A model generated the notes under the pieces. That model made no database searches. It was not told where the DNA came from and saw only the letters and a program-made list of their open reading frames with translations. Source: Gemmatimonadota bacterium (lineage in GTDB: Bacteria > Gemmatimonadota > Gemmatimonadetes > Gemmatimonadales > GWC2-71-9). Taken from it: a DNA stretch of 34,508 nucleotides. This document shows, in pieces, positions 14,538 to 22,632 of the stretch; the first letter of the stretch is position 1; every line of letters begins with the position of its first letter. The stretch lies in NCBI GenBank assembly GCA_016794805.1, contig JAEUJI010000318.1:1-34508 (forward strand), in the 5' to 3' direction. A program made the position numbers and the translations under genes.

Positions 14538-15596
14538 TCAGTCGGCGAGCCACTCCGCGAGGTGCTCGGCCACGAACCGATCGTCGTTGAGCTCGGGGTG
14601 GGTGGCCAGGACCCGGTCGATCTCCTCTCGCTGACCCGGGGAGAGGCCTTCGTGCTCCTCCAGGCACCAGGTGCCGGCGAGGAGCCCCTGCCGGCGAAGC
14701 ACCTCGTGGATGCCCGGGATGCAGCCGCGGAAGCCGCCGGCGGCGTCGAACAGCGCGGCGTTGGCGTCGGTGAGCGCCGTGGCCAGCCGGAACCAGGCGG
14801 GGTCGAGCGGGGCCTCGTCCGGCAGGCGCCGGATCCGGTGGAGCATTTCCACCGCCTGCCGGGTCCAGACCGCCCACTGGCCGAGCAGTCCGCCGACAAT
14901 GCGTCGCTCCACGCCGTGTGGCGCGCGGAGGCGGGAGAGCAGGTCCACGACGATGCTGTCGTCGTTGCCGGTGTAAAGGGCGATGTCGTCCCGGCCGGCA
15001 TCCGCCACCGCCCGGATCACCTCAAGGGTCTGGTACCGGTTGAACGGCGCGATCTTGATGGCGGCCACCCGCGGGATCTCCGCGAACTGACGCCAGAACC
15101 GGTAGGAGAGGACCCTGCCCCCGACGGCGGGCTGGAGGTAGAAGCCGATGAGCGGCCGCACCTCTGCCACCGTCCGGCAGTGCGCCAGCATCGCCTCGTC
15201 GGTGGCATCGCCCCAGGCGGCGAGCGAGAGCAGCACCGCGTCGTAGCCGAGGTCGGCGGCGAGCCGTGCCTCGCGGAGGGCCTGGTCGGTCCGGCCGACG
15301 ACACCGGCGATGCGGGCGAACGGCCGTGGCCGTGCCTGCAGCTCGGCCCCGATGGTCTCGGCGGCCAGTTCCAGCACCGGCCGGAACAGGCCGTGGCGCG
15401 GATCCCGGATGGCGAATTGCGTGGTGTGCACCCCGACCGCGATCCCGCCCGCCCCGGCGGCCAGGTAGTAGCGTGTGAGGGCGCGCTGCCGCCGCGGGTC
15501 GAGCGTTCGCGCCGCGGTCAGCGCGAGCGGGTGGGCGGGAATCACCTGGCCCGCGAGCAGGTGGGTGCGCAGGTGCGCGAGGTCCTGGGGTGTCAT
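14538..15596 (-). CDS. DapA (dihydrodipicolinate synthase/N-acetylneuraminate lyase)-family aldolase
   Basis: 352 aa, longer than typical DapA (about 290 aa). The TIM-barrel features are VIPAHPLALTAARTLD at the N-terminus, GAGGIAVGVHTTQF, and the Schiff-base lysine K181 in VAAIKIAPFNRY. Downstream, DDIALYTGNDD and RIVGGLLGQWAVW match the substrate-closing region. The family condenses or cleaves pyruvate or related 2-oxo acids; the usual GxxGE motif is changed to GAGGIAVG, so this is probably not lysine biosynthesis. It lies 13 nt behind the SDR gene and forms a unit with it, suggesting a shared sugar-acid or hydroxy-acid pathway. Substrate unknown. Confidence 0.82.
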   Translation of the reverse strand: MTPQDLAHLRTHLLAGQVIPAHPLALTAARTLDPRRQRALTRYYLAAGAGGIAVGVHTTQFAIRDPRHGLFRPVLELAAETIGAELQARPRPFARIAGVVGRTDQALREARLAADLGYDAVLLSLAAWGDATDEAMLAHCRTVAEVRPLIGFYLQPAVGGRVLSYRFWRQFAEIPRVAAIKIAPFNRYQTLEVIRAVADAGRDDIALYTGNDDSIVVDLLSRLRAPHGVERRIVGGLLGQWAVWTRQAVEMLHRIRRLPDEAPLDPAWFRLATALTDANAALFDAAGGFRGCIPGIHEVLRRQGLLAGTWCLEEHEGLSPGQREEIDRVLATHPELNDDRFVAEHLAEWLAD

Positions 15597-15609
15597 CGGA
15601 TTTCCCGGT

Positions 15610-16623
15610 TCAGAACTGTCCGTCCCGCACCTCGAACCGCGTCGGCTTGTCGAGGGTCCGGCCCCCCGACTCGAGCCATTCCGCGGTCCAGCCGATCAGC
15701 GTTTCGATCTCCACGGCGGGCGGTCCGAAGCGCCGGTTCGCCTCACCGGCGTTGCTCAGCAGCGCATCGGGCGCCTCAGTGCCCTCGAATCGCGGGGTCA
15801 CGCCGAAGCGCTCGCCGAAGCGCCGCGCCAGCCAGCGGATGCTCACGGTCTCCGGGCCGGTGACGTTGAGCACCGCGGCGGGCGCGGCGGCGCACTCGAG
15901 GGCGCGGAGGGCGCGGTCGTTGGCGTCCCCCTGCCAGATCACGTTCACATGCCCCATGGCGAGGGGTACCGGCTCGCCGTTCCGCACCCGCCGGGCGGTG
16001 TCGAGCAGGACACCGTATCGCAGCTCCACGGCGTAGTTGAGCCGGAACAGCAGCACCCGCGACGCGGCGGTGGCGGCGGCGTGCTCGAAGATCCGCTCCC
16101 GCGCGAGGCAGCTCATCGCGTACTCGCCGACCGGCGCTGTCGGGCCCGCCTCCACGGCGCCGCCGGAGGCCACCGGGGTGAGGGGGTACACGTTGCCGGT
16201 GGAGAAGACCACGGTGCGCCGCCCGGCATACCGCTCCGCTACCCGCGCCGGGACGATCGCGTTCATGGCCCAGGTGCGGTGCGGGGCGTCGCGGGTGCCG
16301 AACTTCTGGCCCGCCATGAAGAGGATGTTGGGGGCGTCGGGGAGCCGGGCCAGCGCGTCGGGATCGAGCAAGTCGGCCTGGAGCACGACGACACCGTCGC
16401 GCGCGAGCGCCGCCGCGCGCCCCAGCTCCCCGAAGCGGGAGACGGCAAGGACCCGGCCGGGGAGGCCGCCGGCGTCCAGCGCCCGGCGCGCCATGCGGCA
16501 GAGCGACGGACCCATCTTGCCCCCGGCGCCCAGAACGAGAAGGTCCCCCGGCAGGCGCCGGAGGACCTCGATCGCGCCCGGGGTGGGGCGGGAGAGCCGC
16601 TCGTCGAGCTCGGCCTCGGTCAT
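15610..16623 (-). CDS. Atypical NAD-dependent epimerase/dehydratase (SDR)
   Basis: 337 aa. The Rossmann motif is GAGGKMG at 32-38, preceded by an unusual N-terminal helix (EAELDERLSRPTP). VVFSTGNVYPL is the catalytic serine/threonine strand, and Y168 (GEYAMSCLARE) sits at the active-site tyrosine position, but residue 172, where SDRs have the catalytic lysine, is Cys. HVNVIWQGDAND and LNVTGPETVS are typical extended-SDR C-terminal stretches. The start codon overlaps the citrate synthase stop by 4 nt (ATGA), so the two are translationally coupled. The DapA-family gene follows by 13 nt. The lost lysine suggests altered chemistry or a family-specific variation. Confidence 0.82.
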   Translation of the reverse strand: MTEAELDERLSRPTPGAIEVLRRLPGDLLVLGAGGKMGPSLCRMARRALDAGGLPGRVLAVSRFGELGRAAALARDGVVVLQADLLDPDALARLPDAPNILFMAGQKFGTRDAPHRTWAMNAIVPARVAERYAGRRTVVFSTGNVYPLTPVASGGAVEAGPTAPVGEYAMSCLARERIFEHAAATAASRVLLFRLNYAVELRYGVLLDTARRVRNGEPVPLAMGHVNVIWQGDANDRALRALECAAAPAAVLNVTGPETVSIRWLARRFGERFGVTPRFEGTEAPDALLSNAGEANRRFGPPAVEIETLIGWTAEWLESGGRTLDKPTRFEVRDGQF

Positions 16624-17909
16624 CCCCGCATGGCCATGGGGACGAAGTCCCGCTCGTCATGGCCGGTGTAGATCTGCCGCGGGCGGGCGATCTTCTGCTC
16701 CTTGTCCCGCAGCATCTCCTCCCACTGGCTGATCCAGCCCGGCAGCCGCCCCAGCGCGAAGAGCACCGTGAAGTACTCGGTGGGATAGCCCATCGCCTGG
16801 TAGATGAGCCCGGAGTAGAAGTCCACGTTGGGGTAGAGCTTCCGCTTCATGAAGTACTCGTCCTCCAGCGCGATCCGCTCGAGCTCCAGCGCGATCTCCA
16901 GCTTGGGATTCAGGCCGGTCTGCTCGAAGACGTCGTAGGCCACCTTCTTGATCAGCTTGGCGCGGGGATCGTACGACTTGTACACCCGGTGGCCGAAGCC
17001 CATGAGCCGCTCGCCGGCGCCGCTCTTCACCCGCGCAATGAAGGCCGGGATCTGGCTCTTGTCGCCGATCTCGTCCAGCATCCGGAGCACCGCCTCGTTG
17101 GCCCCGCCGTGCAGCGGCCCGTAGAGCGCCGCGATACCGGCGGAGACGGCGGAGAACGGATCCACCTGGGAGGACCCGACGCTCCGCACGGCGCTGGTGG
17201 AACAGTTCTGCTCGTGGTCGGCATGGAGGATGAGCAGGATCTCGAGGGCGCGCTGCAGCACCGGGTTGGGCTCGTGCTTGCCGCCGATCTCGAACGTCAT
17301 GTTCACGAAGTTGCCGATGTAGCTCAGTTCGTTCCGCGGGAAGACGTAGGGGAGGCCCCGGCTGTGGCGGAAGGCGAACGCGGCGATCGTGGGCAGCTTG
17401 GCGATCAGGCGGATCCGCTGCAGGTAGCGGTTGTGCGGGTCCTCGATATCCTTGGCGTCGGGGTAGAAGGTGGAGAGCGCTCCCACCGCGCCGAGCAGCA
17501 TGCCCATGGGGTGGGCGTCGTAGCGGAAGCCCTCCATGAACTTGATGACGTTGGTGTGGACGTAGGTGTGATACCGGACGTCGCTCTCCCACTTGTCCAG
17601 CTGGGCGCGGGTGGGGAGCTCCCCCTCGAACAGGAGGTAGGCGGTCTCCAGGAAGCTGGCCTTCTCCGCGACCTGGTCGATCGGGTATCCCCGGTACCGG
17701 AGGATGCCCTTGTCGCCATCGATGAACGTGATGGCGCTCCGGCAGGAGGCGGTATTGAGGTAGGCCGGATCGTAGGACATGAGCCCGAAGTCGTCGTCCG
17801 CCACCTTGATCTGCTTGAGGTCGGCGGCCTTGATGGTCCCATCGGCGATGGGGACTTCGTACTGCTTGCCGGTCCGGTTGTCGGTGATCGTCAGGGTGTC
17901 CTTGGCCAC
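16620..17909 (-). CDS. Type II citrate synthase
   Basis: 429 aa, the usual length for hexameric bacterial GltA. It condenses acetyl-CoA with oxaloacetate in the TCA cycle. Catalytic residues are present: H267 (GPLHGGANEAVL), H307 (GFGHRVYKSYDPRA) and D363 (NVDFYSGLIYQAMG), plus H229 and H232 in LHADHEQNCSTS. GTG 17909 is chosen because GGAG lies 6 nt upstream and the product then begins AKDTLTITDNRTGKQYEVP, as in homologues. The frame is open further upstream, past the probable promoter. It is the first gene of a unit with the SDR and DapA-family genes. Confidence 0.95.
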   Translation of the reverse strand: MAKDTLTITDNRTGKQYEVPIADGTIKAADLKQIKVADDDFGLMSYDPAYLNTASCRSAITFIDGDKGILRYRGYPIDQVAEKASFLETAYLLFEGELPTRAQLDKWESDVRYHTYVHTNVIKFMEGFRYDAHPMGMLLGAVGALSTFYPDAKDIEDPHNRYLQRIRLIAKLPTIAAFAFRHSRGLPYVFPRNELSYIGNFVNMTFEIGGKHEPNPVLQRALEILLILHADHEQNCSTSAVRSVGSSQVDPFSAVSAGIAALYGPLHGGANEAVLRMLDEIGDKSQIPAFIARVKSGAGERLMGFGHRVYKSYDPRAKLIKKVAYDVFEQTGLNPKLEIALELERIALEDEYFMKRKLYPNVDFYSGLIYQAMGYPTEYFTVLFALGRLPGWISQWEEMLRDKEQKIARPRQIYTGHDERDFVPMAMRG

Positions 17910-17946
17910 ACGTCGCTCCAGGAGGCGGTACCGGGGGGTCGGGCCG

Positions 17947-17954
17947 CAAAGATA
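17947..17954 (-). promoter_or_regulatory. Putative gltA -10 element of TAnnTTTG type
   Basis: Minus strand reads TATCTTTG followed by CGGCCCG, an exact match to the TAnnTTTG pattern described for the Bacteroidetes primary sigma factor. It is 38 nt upstream of the GTG start. A similar string precedes the gene at 1452. No clear -33 TTG was seen. Confidence 0.45.
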
Positions 17955-18027
17955 GCCCCGCCGGGGCGGCCGGCGAAATGGGGCCCGCATCCGGTCCCCG
18001 TTCATTCAGCGCTCACCCTTCCAGTAG

Positions 18028-18041
18028 TAGATTTTCCCCCG
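18028..18041 (+). promoter_or_regulatory. Putative -10 element abutting the ADP-ribosylglycohydrolase start (leaderless)
   Basis: TAGATT (18028-18033) is followed by TTCCCCCG and then ATG 18042, with no possible Shine-Dalgarno in between. The 8-nt gap puts the transcription start at the ATG. It is nearly identical in layout to the M50 protease promoter at 7394-7406. Confidence 0.5.
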
Positions 18042-18938
18042 ATGCCCGCTCCCGATCTCGCGTCCCGCGCCCGTGGCGCCCTGCTCGGTTTCGCCGCCGG
18101 AAACGTGCTCGGCGTACCCACCGAATTCCTTCATACTCCCGACCTGATCCAGGCCCGGTTTCCGGGCGGCGTCCGGGACGTGGTGCGGCAGGACACCCCC
18201 GACTCCCCCCACGATGACGACCTGGCGCTGACGCTCATCCTCGCGGAAGAACTACTCGAGCCGGAGGTGGACCTCCACCGGCTTGCCCTGCGCTGGGCCG
18301 ACTGGGCCGAGCGGGACGGGCGCGGGATCGGCAACTGGACCCGGCGCGCGCTGCAGCACATCCGGGTGCACGACGCGCCCCCGTCCTCCACCGGGGGCCA
18401 GGCGGGGAACGGCACCATTTCCCGCTGCCTCCCGCTCGCCCTCCGGACCTTCCAGCAGCCGAAGAACCTGATCAGCGGCACCTACCATACCGCGACGCTC
18501 ACCCATCCGGACGAGCGCTGCGGCTGGGGGGCGGTGGCGGTGAACGTGGCCGCGGCCTGTTTCCTGCACGGCAGGCGGGACTTCATCGGTGACGTGCTGG
18601 AGGTCCTGCGGGAGAACCAGGCGCCGGAGGAGCTCCTGGCGGCGGTGCGCCGGGTGCCGCTCGAACGGCGGGAGGAACTGCCGGTCGCCGGCCCATCCGC
18701 CGGCTACGTGGTCCACGGGGTGGAAATCGCCCTCTGGTTCGCCTATCACGAGCCCGACCTCGAGCGCGGCGTGACCTGGCTGGCGAATGCCGGGGGGGAC
18801 ACCGACACCAACGCGGCGGTGGCCGGGGGGCTGCTGGGGGCGCGGGACGGGGTGGACGCGGTGCCGGCGCGCTGGATCGCCGCGCTGCCGGATGCGGACC
18901 GGATCAACACGCTGGCCTTGCGGCTGGCCGGACTCTAG
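18042..18938 (+). CDS. ADP-ribosylglycohydrolase (DraG/ARH)-family protein
   Basis: 298 aa. The N-terminal RARGALLGFAAGNVLGVPTEF is the conserved family opening. The C-terminal metal motif GGDTDTNAAVAGGLLGARDG is intact. The first metal-binding motif, usually TDDT, reads H-D58-D59-D60 (SPHDDDLALTLILAEELL), so one aspartate pair is kept while both threonines are replaced. NGTISRCLPLAL and SAGYVVHGVEIALWFAYH match mid-family helices. Such enzymes remove ADP-ribose from proteins, nucleic acids or small molecules; the substrate is open. The gene is divergent from citrate synthase and 9 nt ahead of the PepSY gene. Confidence 0.85.
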   Translation: MPAPDLASRARGALLGFAAGNVLGVPTEFLHTPDLIQARFPGGVRDVVRQDTPDSPHDDDLALTLILAEELLEPEVDLHRLALRWADWAERDGRGIGNWTRRALQHIRVHDAPPSSTGGQAGNGTISRCLPLALRTFQQPKNLISGTYHTATLTHPDERCGWGAVAVNVAAACFLHGRRDFIGDVLEVLRENQAPEELLAAVRRVPLERREELPVAGPSAGYVVHGVEIALWFAYHEPDLERGVTWLANAGGDTDTNAAVAGGLLGARDGVDAVPARWIAALPDADRINTLALRLAGL

Positions 18939-18947
18939 GGGGAAGCC

Positions 18948-19631
18948 GTGCGCAGGCTGATCTTCAAGGTGCACAAATGGGTCGGCATCGGGATCGGGGT
19001 GATCTTCCTGATGTGGATCGTGACCGGGATCCTGATCGCGGGGGGTGATACGCCGAAGGGCCCGAGCGATGGTCCGCCGGACTTCAGCCGGGCCACGGTG
19101 GCTCCCGCCGCCGCGCTCGCGCTCGCCACCAGCGGGGACAGCGCGCTCACCGGCGTCCGCTCGGTGGAATTCGAGCAGCTGGGTCCCCATTTCATCTACC
19201 GCATCCGGGGGAAGGGGCGGACGGTCCTGGTGGACGCGGAGCGCGGGGAGCGGCTGCTCATCGACGAGGCGCTCGCCCGGCGGCTGGCGGGGGAGACCGT
19301 CCCCGGCGCCGGGATCCGGTCGGCCGAGCTCATCCGGGCCTACGATCGCGGCTACGGGAATGGCAGCCTCCCGGTGTGGCGGGTGACGCTGGACGACGAG
19401 GCCGGCACGCTGGTACACCTGAGCGTTCGGGACGGCGTGCTCGGCACCAGCACCGGTTCCAAGCGGATGCACCTCACCATGCACAACCTGCACACCTTCG
19501 CGACGCTCAAGGTGCTGGGGCTGCCCCGCGGCCCGATTCGCTGGCTGCTGGTGCTCGCCAGCGTGGTCTCCCTCGTAGCGGTGCTCACCGGGTACTACAT
19601 GTCCCTCCCCAAGCGCTGGACCCGAGGCTAG
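18948..19631 (+). CDS. PepSY-domain membrane protein
   Basis: 227 aa from GTG 18948, preceded by GGGGGAAG. The N-terminal helix (IFKVHKWVGIGIGVIFLMWIVTGILI) and C-terminal helix (GPIRWLLVLASVVSLVAVLTGYYMSL) bracket a periplasmic part with two PepSY-like repeats (RTVLVDAERGERL; VWRVTLDDEAGTLVHLSV). HLTMHNLHTF before the second helix, together with HKW in the first, resembles the histidines of PepSY-TM/iron-uptake reductase proteins. Possible roles are iron reduction or peptidase inhibition; neither is demonstrated. It lies 9 nt behind the ADP-ribosylglycohydrolase gene. A good terminator hairpin follows. Confidence 0.8.
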   Translation: MRRLIFKVHKWVGIGIGVIFLMWIVTGILIAGGDTPKGPSDGPPDFSRATVAPAAALALATSGDSALTGVRSVEFEQLGPHFIYRIRGKGRTVLVDAERGERLLIDEALARRLAGETVPGAGIRSAELIRAYDRGYGNGSLPVWRVTLDDEAGTLVHLSVRDGVLGTSTGSKRMHLTMHNLHTFATLKVLGLPRGPIRWLLVLASVVSLVAVLTGYYMSLPKRWTRG

Positions 19632-19659
19632 CGGGCCCCGGTGCAGGGGAGCAGATTCG

Positions 19660-19685
19660 GGGGCGCGTCCACCAGGGCGCGCCCC
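19660..19685 (+). terminator. Rho-independent-like terminator after the PepSY gene
   Basis: Stem GGGGCGCGTCC (19660-19670) pairs with GGGCGCGCCCC (19675-19685) around ACCA, with one G-U pair. GTTTCGTTCC follows, a modest T-run. It separates the PepSY gene from the M28 peptidase. Confidence 0.65.
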
Positions 19686-19740
19686 GTTTCGTTCCCCTAC
19701 CGGCCGTGACCCCCCGTCGCGGCGTCCCGGAGATTCCGCG

Positions 19741-21261
19741 ATGCGTCGCCTGTTCCTGTTCGCCCTGCTCCTCGCCCCCGGATCCGCGCGCGCCCAGCTG
19801 CCGGTGGACACCGCCGGCGCCGGCCGCCTCATCGAGGAGGCGCTCCAGCGCTCGGACCTGATGCCCAACCTGCAGTACCTGAGCGACAGGATCGGCCCCC
19901 GGCTCTCCGGGTCGCCGGCGATGCGCCGCGCCAACGACTGGTTCGCGGAGAAGTTCCGGGGCTACGGGCTCGCCGCGTCGCTGGAGGCGTATCCCTTTGG
20001 CGTGACCTGGGAGCGGGGGCCGATCGCGGTGCGGCTGCTGTCGCCCTTTCCGCGCGCGGTCACCGCATGGAGCTGGGCCTGGACCGAGGGCACCGGCGGG
20101 AAGGCGCTGGCCGGCCCCGTCGTGCGGGTCAATGCCGCCACGGCGGAGAGCCTGGCGGTGTACCGCGACCGCATCCGGGGGGCCTGGCTGATCATCAGCG
20201 ACACCGCGCTGGTCTGGAACCCGGATGGGCCGGCCATGACCGCGGCGGACTCCGCCGCCCGGCGGGCGGAGCAGGAGCGGCGGCAGGGGCTCGCCCGTCA
20301 GCTCAACGCCGACTCCTCCAAGGCGGCGCGGGACGCGCGGCAGCAGTTCGGGATCGACCGCCCCTACTTGCTCCGGAAGATGGGCGCGCTCGGGACCATC
20401 ACCGACGGCGGCAAGGAACACGCCCTGGTCACGATGTCCGGCTCCCCCAACCGGGTGTCGCCGCTCCCCAACCTGGTGGTGAGCCACGAGGATTTCCTGA
20501 TGTTCACCCGGCAGATCGGTGCGGGCATCGCGCCGCGGCTGGAGGCCCGGATCGAGAACCGGATCGGGAAGACGCCGGTCGAGCAGTGGAACACCATCGG
20601 CGAGATCCGGGGCAGCGAGTGGCCCGGGCAGGTCGTGATCCTCGGGGCCCACCTCGACAGCTGGGACGTGGCCCAGGGGGTGACGGACAACGGCGCCTCC
20701 TCCGTGGCGATCCTGGAGGCGGCGCGGGTCATCAGGGCCTCGGGACTCACCCCGAAGCGGACCATCCGCTTCATCCTGTTCAGCGGGGAGGAGCAGGGGC
20801 TGCTGGGCTCCCGCGCCTATGCCGCGGCGCACGCCGCCACGGCCGACAGCATCCAGGCGGTCCTGGTGCTCGACAATGGCACCGGGATGATCACCGGGCA
20901 GGCGCTGCAGGGCCGGGATGAACTGGAGCAGCTCTGGAAGGACCTGCTGGCCCCGGTCGCCGGGCTCGGCGCGGGCGCCGTGCGGCAGGGGATGAAGGGC
21001 GGGACCGATCACCTGGCCTTCGTGCCGTATGGAGTGCCGGCGTTCAACTTCGACCAGGAGACGCGGGGCTACAACCACACCCACCATTCGCAGAGCGACA
21101 CCTTCGACAAGGCCATCGGGAGTGACCTGCGCCAGGCGGCGGCGGTGATGGCGGTGACGGCGTATCAGCTGGCGAACCTCCCGGTGCTGCTCCCCCGCGG
21201 CAACCGCACCGAGGTGACGCCACCCTCGGTGGCCAGGCCGAGCCCGGGGGTGGCGCGGTAG
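19741..21261 (+). CDS. Secreted M28-family zinc aminopeptidase
   Basis: 506 aa with a signal peptide (MRRLFLFALLLAPGSARAQ). The di-zinc catalytic core is complete: H304 and D306 in GAHLDSWD, bridging D316 in TDNGAS, general base E350 and ligand E351 in SGEEQG, D378 in LDNGTG, and H449 in HHSQSDTFDK. The N-terminal half (about 20-260) includes a PA-like inserted domain. Secreted M28 enzymes of this type are usually carboxypeptidase Q- or aminopeptidase-like and trim peptides outside the cytoplasm. With the M1 peptidase at 1654 it fits a protein-degrading lifestyle. The lipoprotein gene follows by 35 nt. Confidence 0.92.
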   Translation: MRRLFLFALLLAPGSARAQLPVDTAGAGRLIEEALQRSDLMPNLQYLSDRIGPRLSGSPAMRRANDWFAEKFRGYGLAASLEAYPFGVTWERGPIAVRLLSPFPRAVTAWSWAWTEGTGGKALAGPVVRVNAATAESLAVYRDRIRGAWLIISDTALVWNPDGPAMTAADSAARRAEQERRQGLARQLNADSSKAARDARQQFGIDRPYLLRKMGALGTITDGGKEHALVTMSGSPNRVSPLPNLVVSHEDFLMFTRQIGAGIAPRLEARIENRIGKTPVEQWNTIGEIRGSEWPGQVVILGAHLDSWDVAQGVTDNGASSVAILEAARVIRASGLTPKRTIRFILFSGEEQGLLGSRAYAAAHAATADSIQAVLVLDNGTGMITGQALQGRDELEQLWKDLLAPVAGLGAGAVRQGMKGGTDHLAFVPYGVPAFNFDQETRGYNHTHHSQSDTFDKAIGSDLRQAAAVMAVTAYQLANLPVLLPRGNRTEVTPPSVARPSPGVAR

Positions 21262-21296
21262 GCGCGTCGCTCCTCCACCCTCACGCGGAGTGGTCC

Positions 21297-22013
21297 ATGC
21301 GTACCACCATCCTCCTCCTCGCGGCGCTGGTGTCCGCCGGATGCGCCTCGATGGTCACGTCGGCCATGAACCAGGCCGTGGCCGAGGCCCTCGACACGGG
21401 GGATGGCACCCTCCGGCTGAGCTGCCGGGCCGGCGATGTCGCAGAGCAGGAATCGGCAACACCTGGGCCGGGTACGGGAGTCGTGGCGCTGGCCCTCGCC
21501 CCGATCGGCGACGAGCGGCGCCAGGGGGACACGCTCACCTGGGTGCAGGAGCGGGAGGTGTTCGGCGAGGGGGACGGCGACGCCTGGGAGGAGATCGATG
21601 ACCAGACGGCGCAGGTGCTCAAGCCCGGCCTGCGCCGCGCGGCCGCGCGGGACCTTCCGGTGCTGCTGGCGCGGCGCAATATCGTCGTCGTGGATTCCGC
21701 CGGGGCGCCGGAGGGGAGCACCCTGCTCCAGGCCACGCTGATCCGGAGTGATGTGACCTACCACGCCGGCCGGCGCGACAAGCGCCGTCGAGGGCTCCGG
21801 GGCGTGGTGGTCCTGGACCTTGAGGTGGGCTCGCCCGGGTCGGCCCCGAGCTGGAGCCGGACCTTCACCGGCGATACGCTGATCGGAAAGGGCCAGTCGT
21901 CCGGGGACTTTCACTACGAGCAGGCCTTCGGCGTGGCCTGGTGCGGCGCGCTGCGGCAGGCCGCCGCAGCGATGGATTCGGCGGACTTCCGCCGCGCCGT
22001 CGAGGGCTCCTGA
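21297..22013 (+). CDS. Putative lipoprotein of unknown function
   Basis: 238 aa. MRTTILLLAALVSAGC looks like a lipoprotein signal with C16 as the modified cysteine (lipobox imperfect, VSAGC). The rest has no motif I recognise; the features RNIVVVDSAGAPEGSTLLQATLI and a basic RRDKRRRGLRG segment suggest a mixed alpha/beta periplasmic domain. GGAG lies 7 nt before the ATG. It probably shares a transcript with the M28 peptidase upstream. It converges on queF with a 9-nt gap and no visible terminator. Confidence 0.65.
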   Translation: MRTTILLLAALVSAGCASMVTSAMNQAVAEALDTGDGTLRLSCRAGDVAEQESATPGPGTGVVALALAPIGDERRQGDTLTWVQEREVFGEGDGDAWEEIDDQTAQVLKPGLRRAAARDLPVLLARRNIVVVDSAGAPEGSTLLQATLIRSDVTYHAGRRDKRRRGLRGVVVLDLEVGSPGSAPSWSRTFTGDTLIGKGQSSGDFHYEQAFGVAWCGALRQAAAAMDSADFRRAVEGS

Positions 22014-22022
22014 GGGAGGGCC

Positions 22023-22412
22023 TCAGGTCCGCGGCAGCCGCACGGTGCAGGTGGTGAGGAAGCCGCCGCGCACGTTGTACACGGTGCGGACCTCGAGCCA
22101 CTTCGGCGCCAGGCAGCGATGCAGGTCCTCGGCGATCTTCCCGGTGGCGTGCTCCTGGAAGATCCCCACGTTGCGGTAGCTGGTCACGTAGTACTTGAGG
22201 CTCTTGAGCTCGATGCACTTCCCGCCCGGGACGTACCGGATCACGAGCTTGGCGAAGTCGGGCAGCCCGCTGTAGGGGCAGACGGCGCTGAATTCGTCGG
22301 TCTCGGTGACGATCTCCTGCTCGGGCCCGTCGTAGGGAAAGGTCTCGAGCACGGCGACATCCACATGCTCCGGCCCCACGAATGGGAGGGAGCGGCCTTC
22401 GGCGATGGCCAT
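22023..22412 (-). CDS. NADPH-dependent 7-cyano-7-deazaguanine reductase QueF (type I)
   Basis: 129 aa, the length of unimodular type I QueF. It reduces preQ0 to preQ1 in queuosine tRNA biosynthesis. C45 in the FSAVCPYSGLPDFA motif forms the thioimide with substrate and D52 is the proton donor. ELKSLKYYVTSYRNVGIFQEHA is the QueF signature. AAGGAG lies upstream of the ATG at good spacing. No other queuosine genes are in the window, and I found no preQ1 riboswitch in the 220-nt divergent region upstream. Confidence 0.95.
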   Translation of the reverse strand: MAIAEGRSLPFVGPEHVDVAVLETFPYDGPEQEIVTETDEFSAVCPYSGLPDFAKLVIRYVPGGKCIELKSLKYYVTSYRNVGIFQEHATGKIAEDLHRCLAPKWLEVRTVYNVRGGFLTTCTVRLPRT

Positions 22413-22471
22413 CGGGGTGGCACTCCTTGTGCTGGCGGTCGTGCCCCGATCCCTGGGGGCGGCGTGCCGGA

Positions 22472-22477
22472 ATTCTA
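22472..22477 (-). promoter_or_regulatory. Putative queF -10 element
   Basis: Minus strand reads CACTAGAATTCC; TAGAAT is the same hexamer as before speA (7494). It leaves a leader of about 53 nt before the ATG. No clear -35. The rest of the 220-nt divergent gap to the HAF gene holds GAGAATTCCCC at about 22549, possibly the opposite promoter, and nothing else recognisable. Confidence 0.4.
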
Positions 22478-22632
22478 GTGACTTGCGCTGCCGGGCGCAG
22501 CACCGCCCGGCGCCGGATGCGGGGCGCCGCTCCCATCCCCCTCATCGGTGAGAATTCCCCTCCCCCGCACGCGTTGATCTCTGGACGGCCACGATCAACT
22601 CCAGCGGACCAGCGGGACCAGGGGGAAGACCG

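Noticed and set aside
16659-18041. Extension of the ADP-ribosylglycohydrolase frame to 759 aa
   Set aside because: The first 460 codons are antisense to citrate synthase. The family N-terminus begins exactly at ATG 18042.
22413-22632. preQ1 riboswitch upstream of queF
   Set aside because: No preQ1-I-like stem with an A-rich tail and no other convincing fold was found in the leader.
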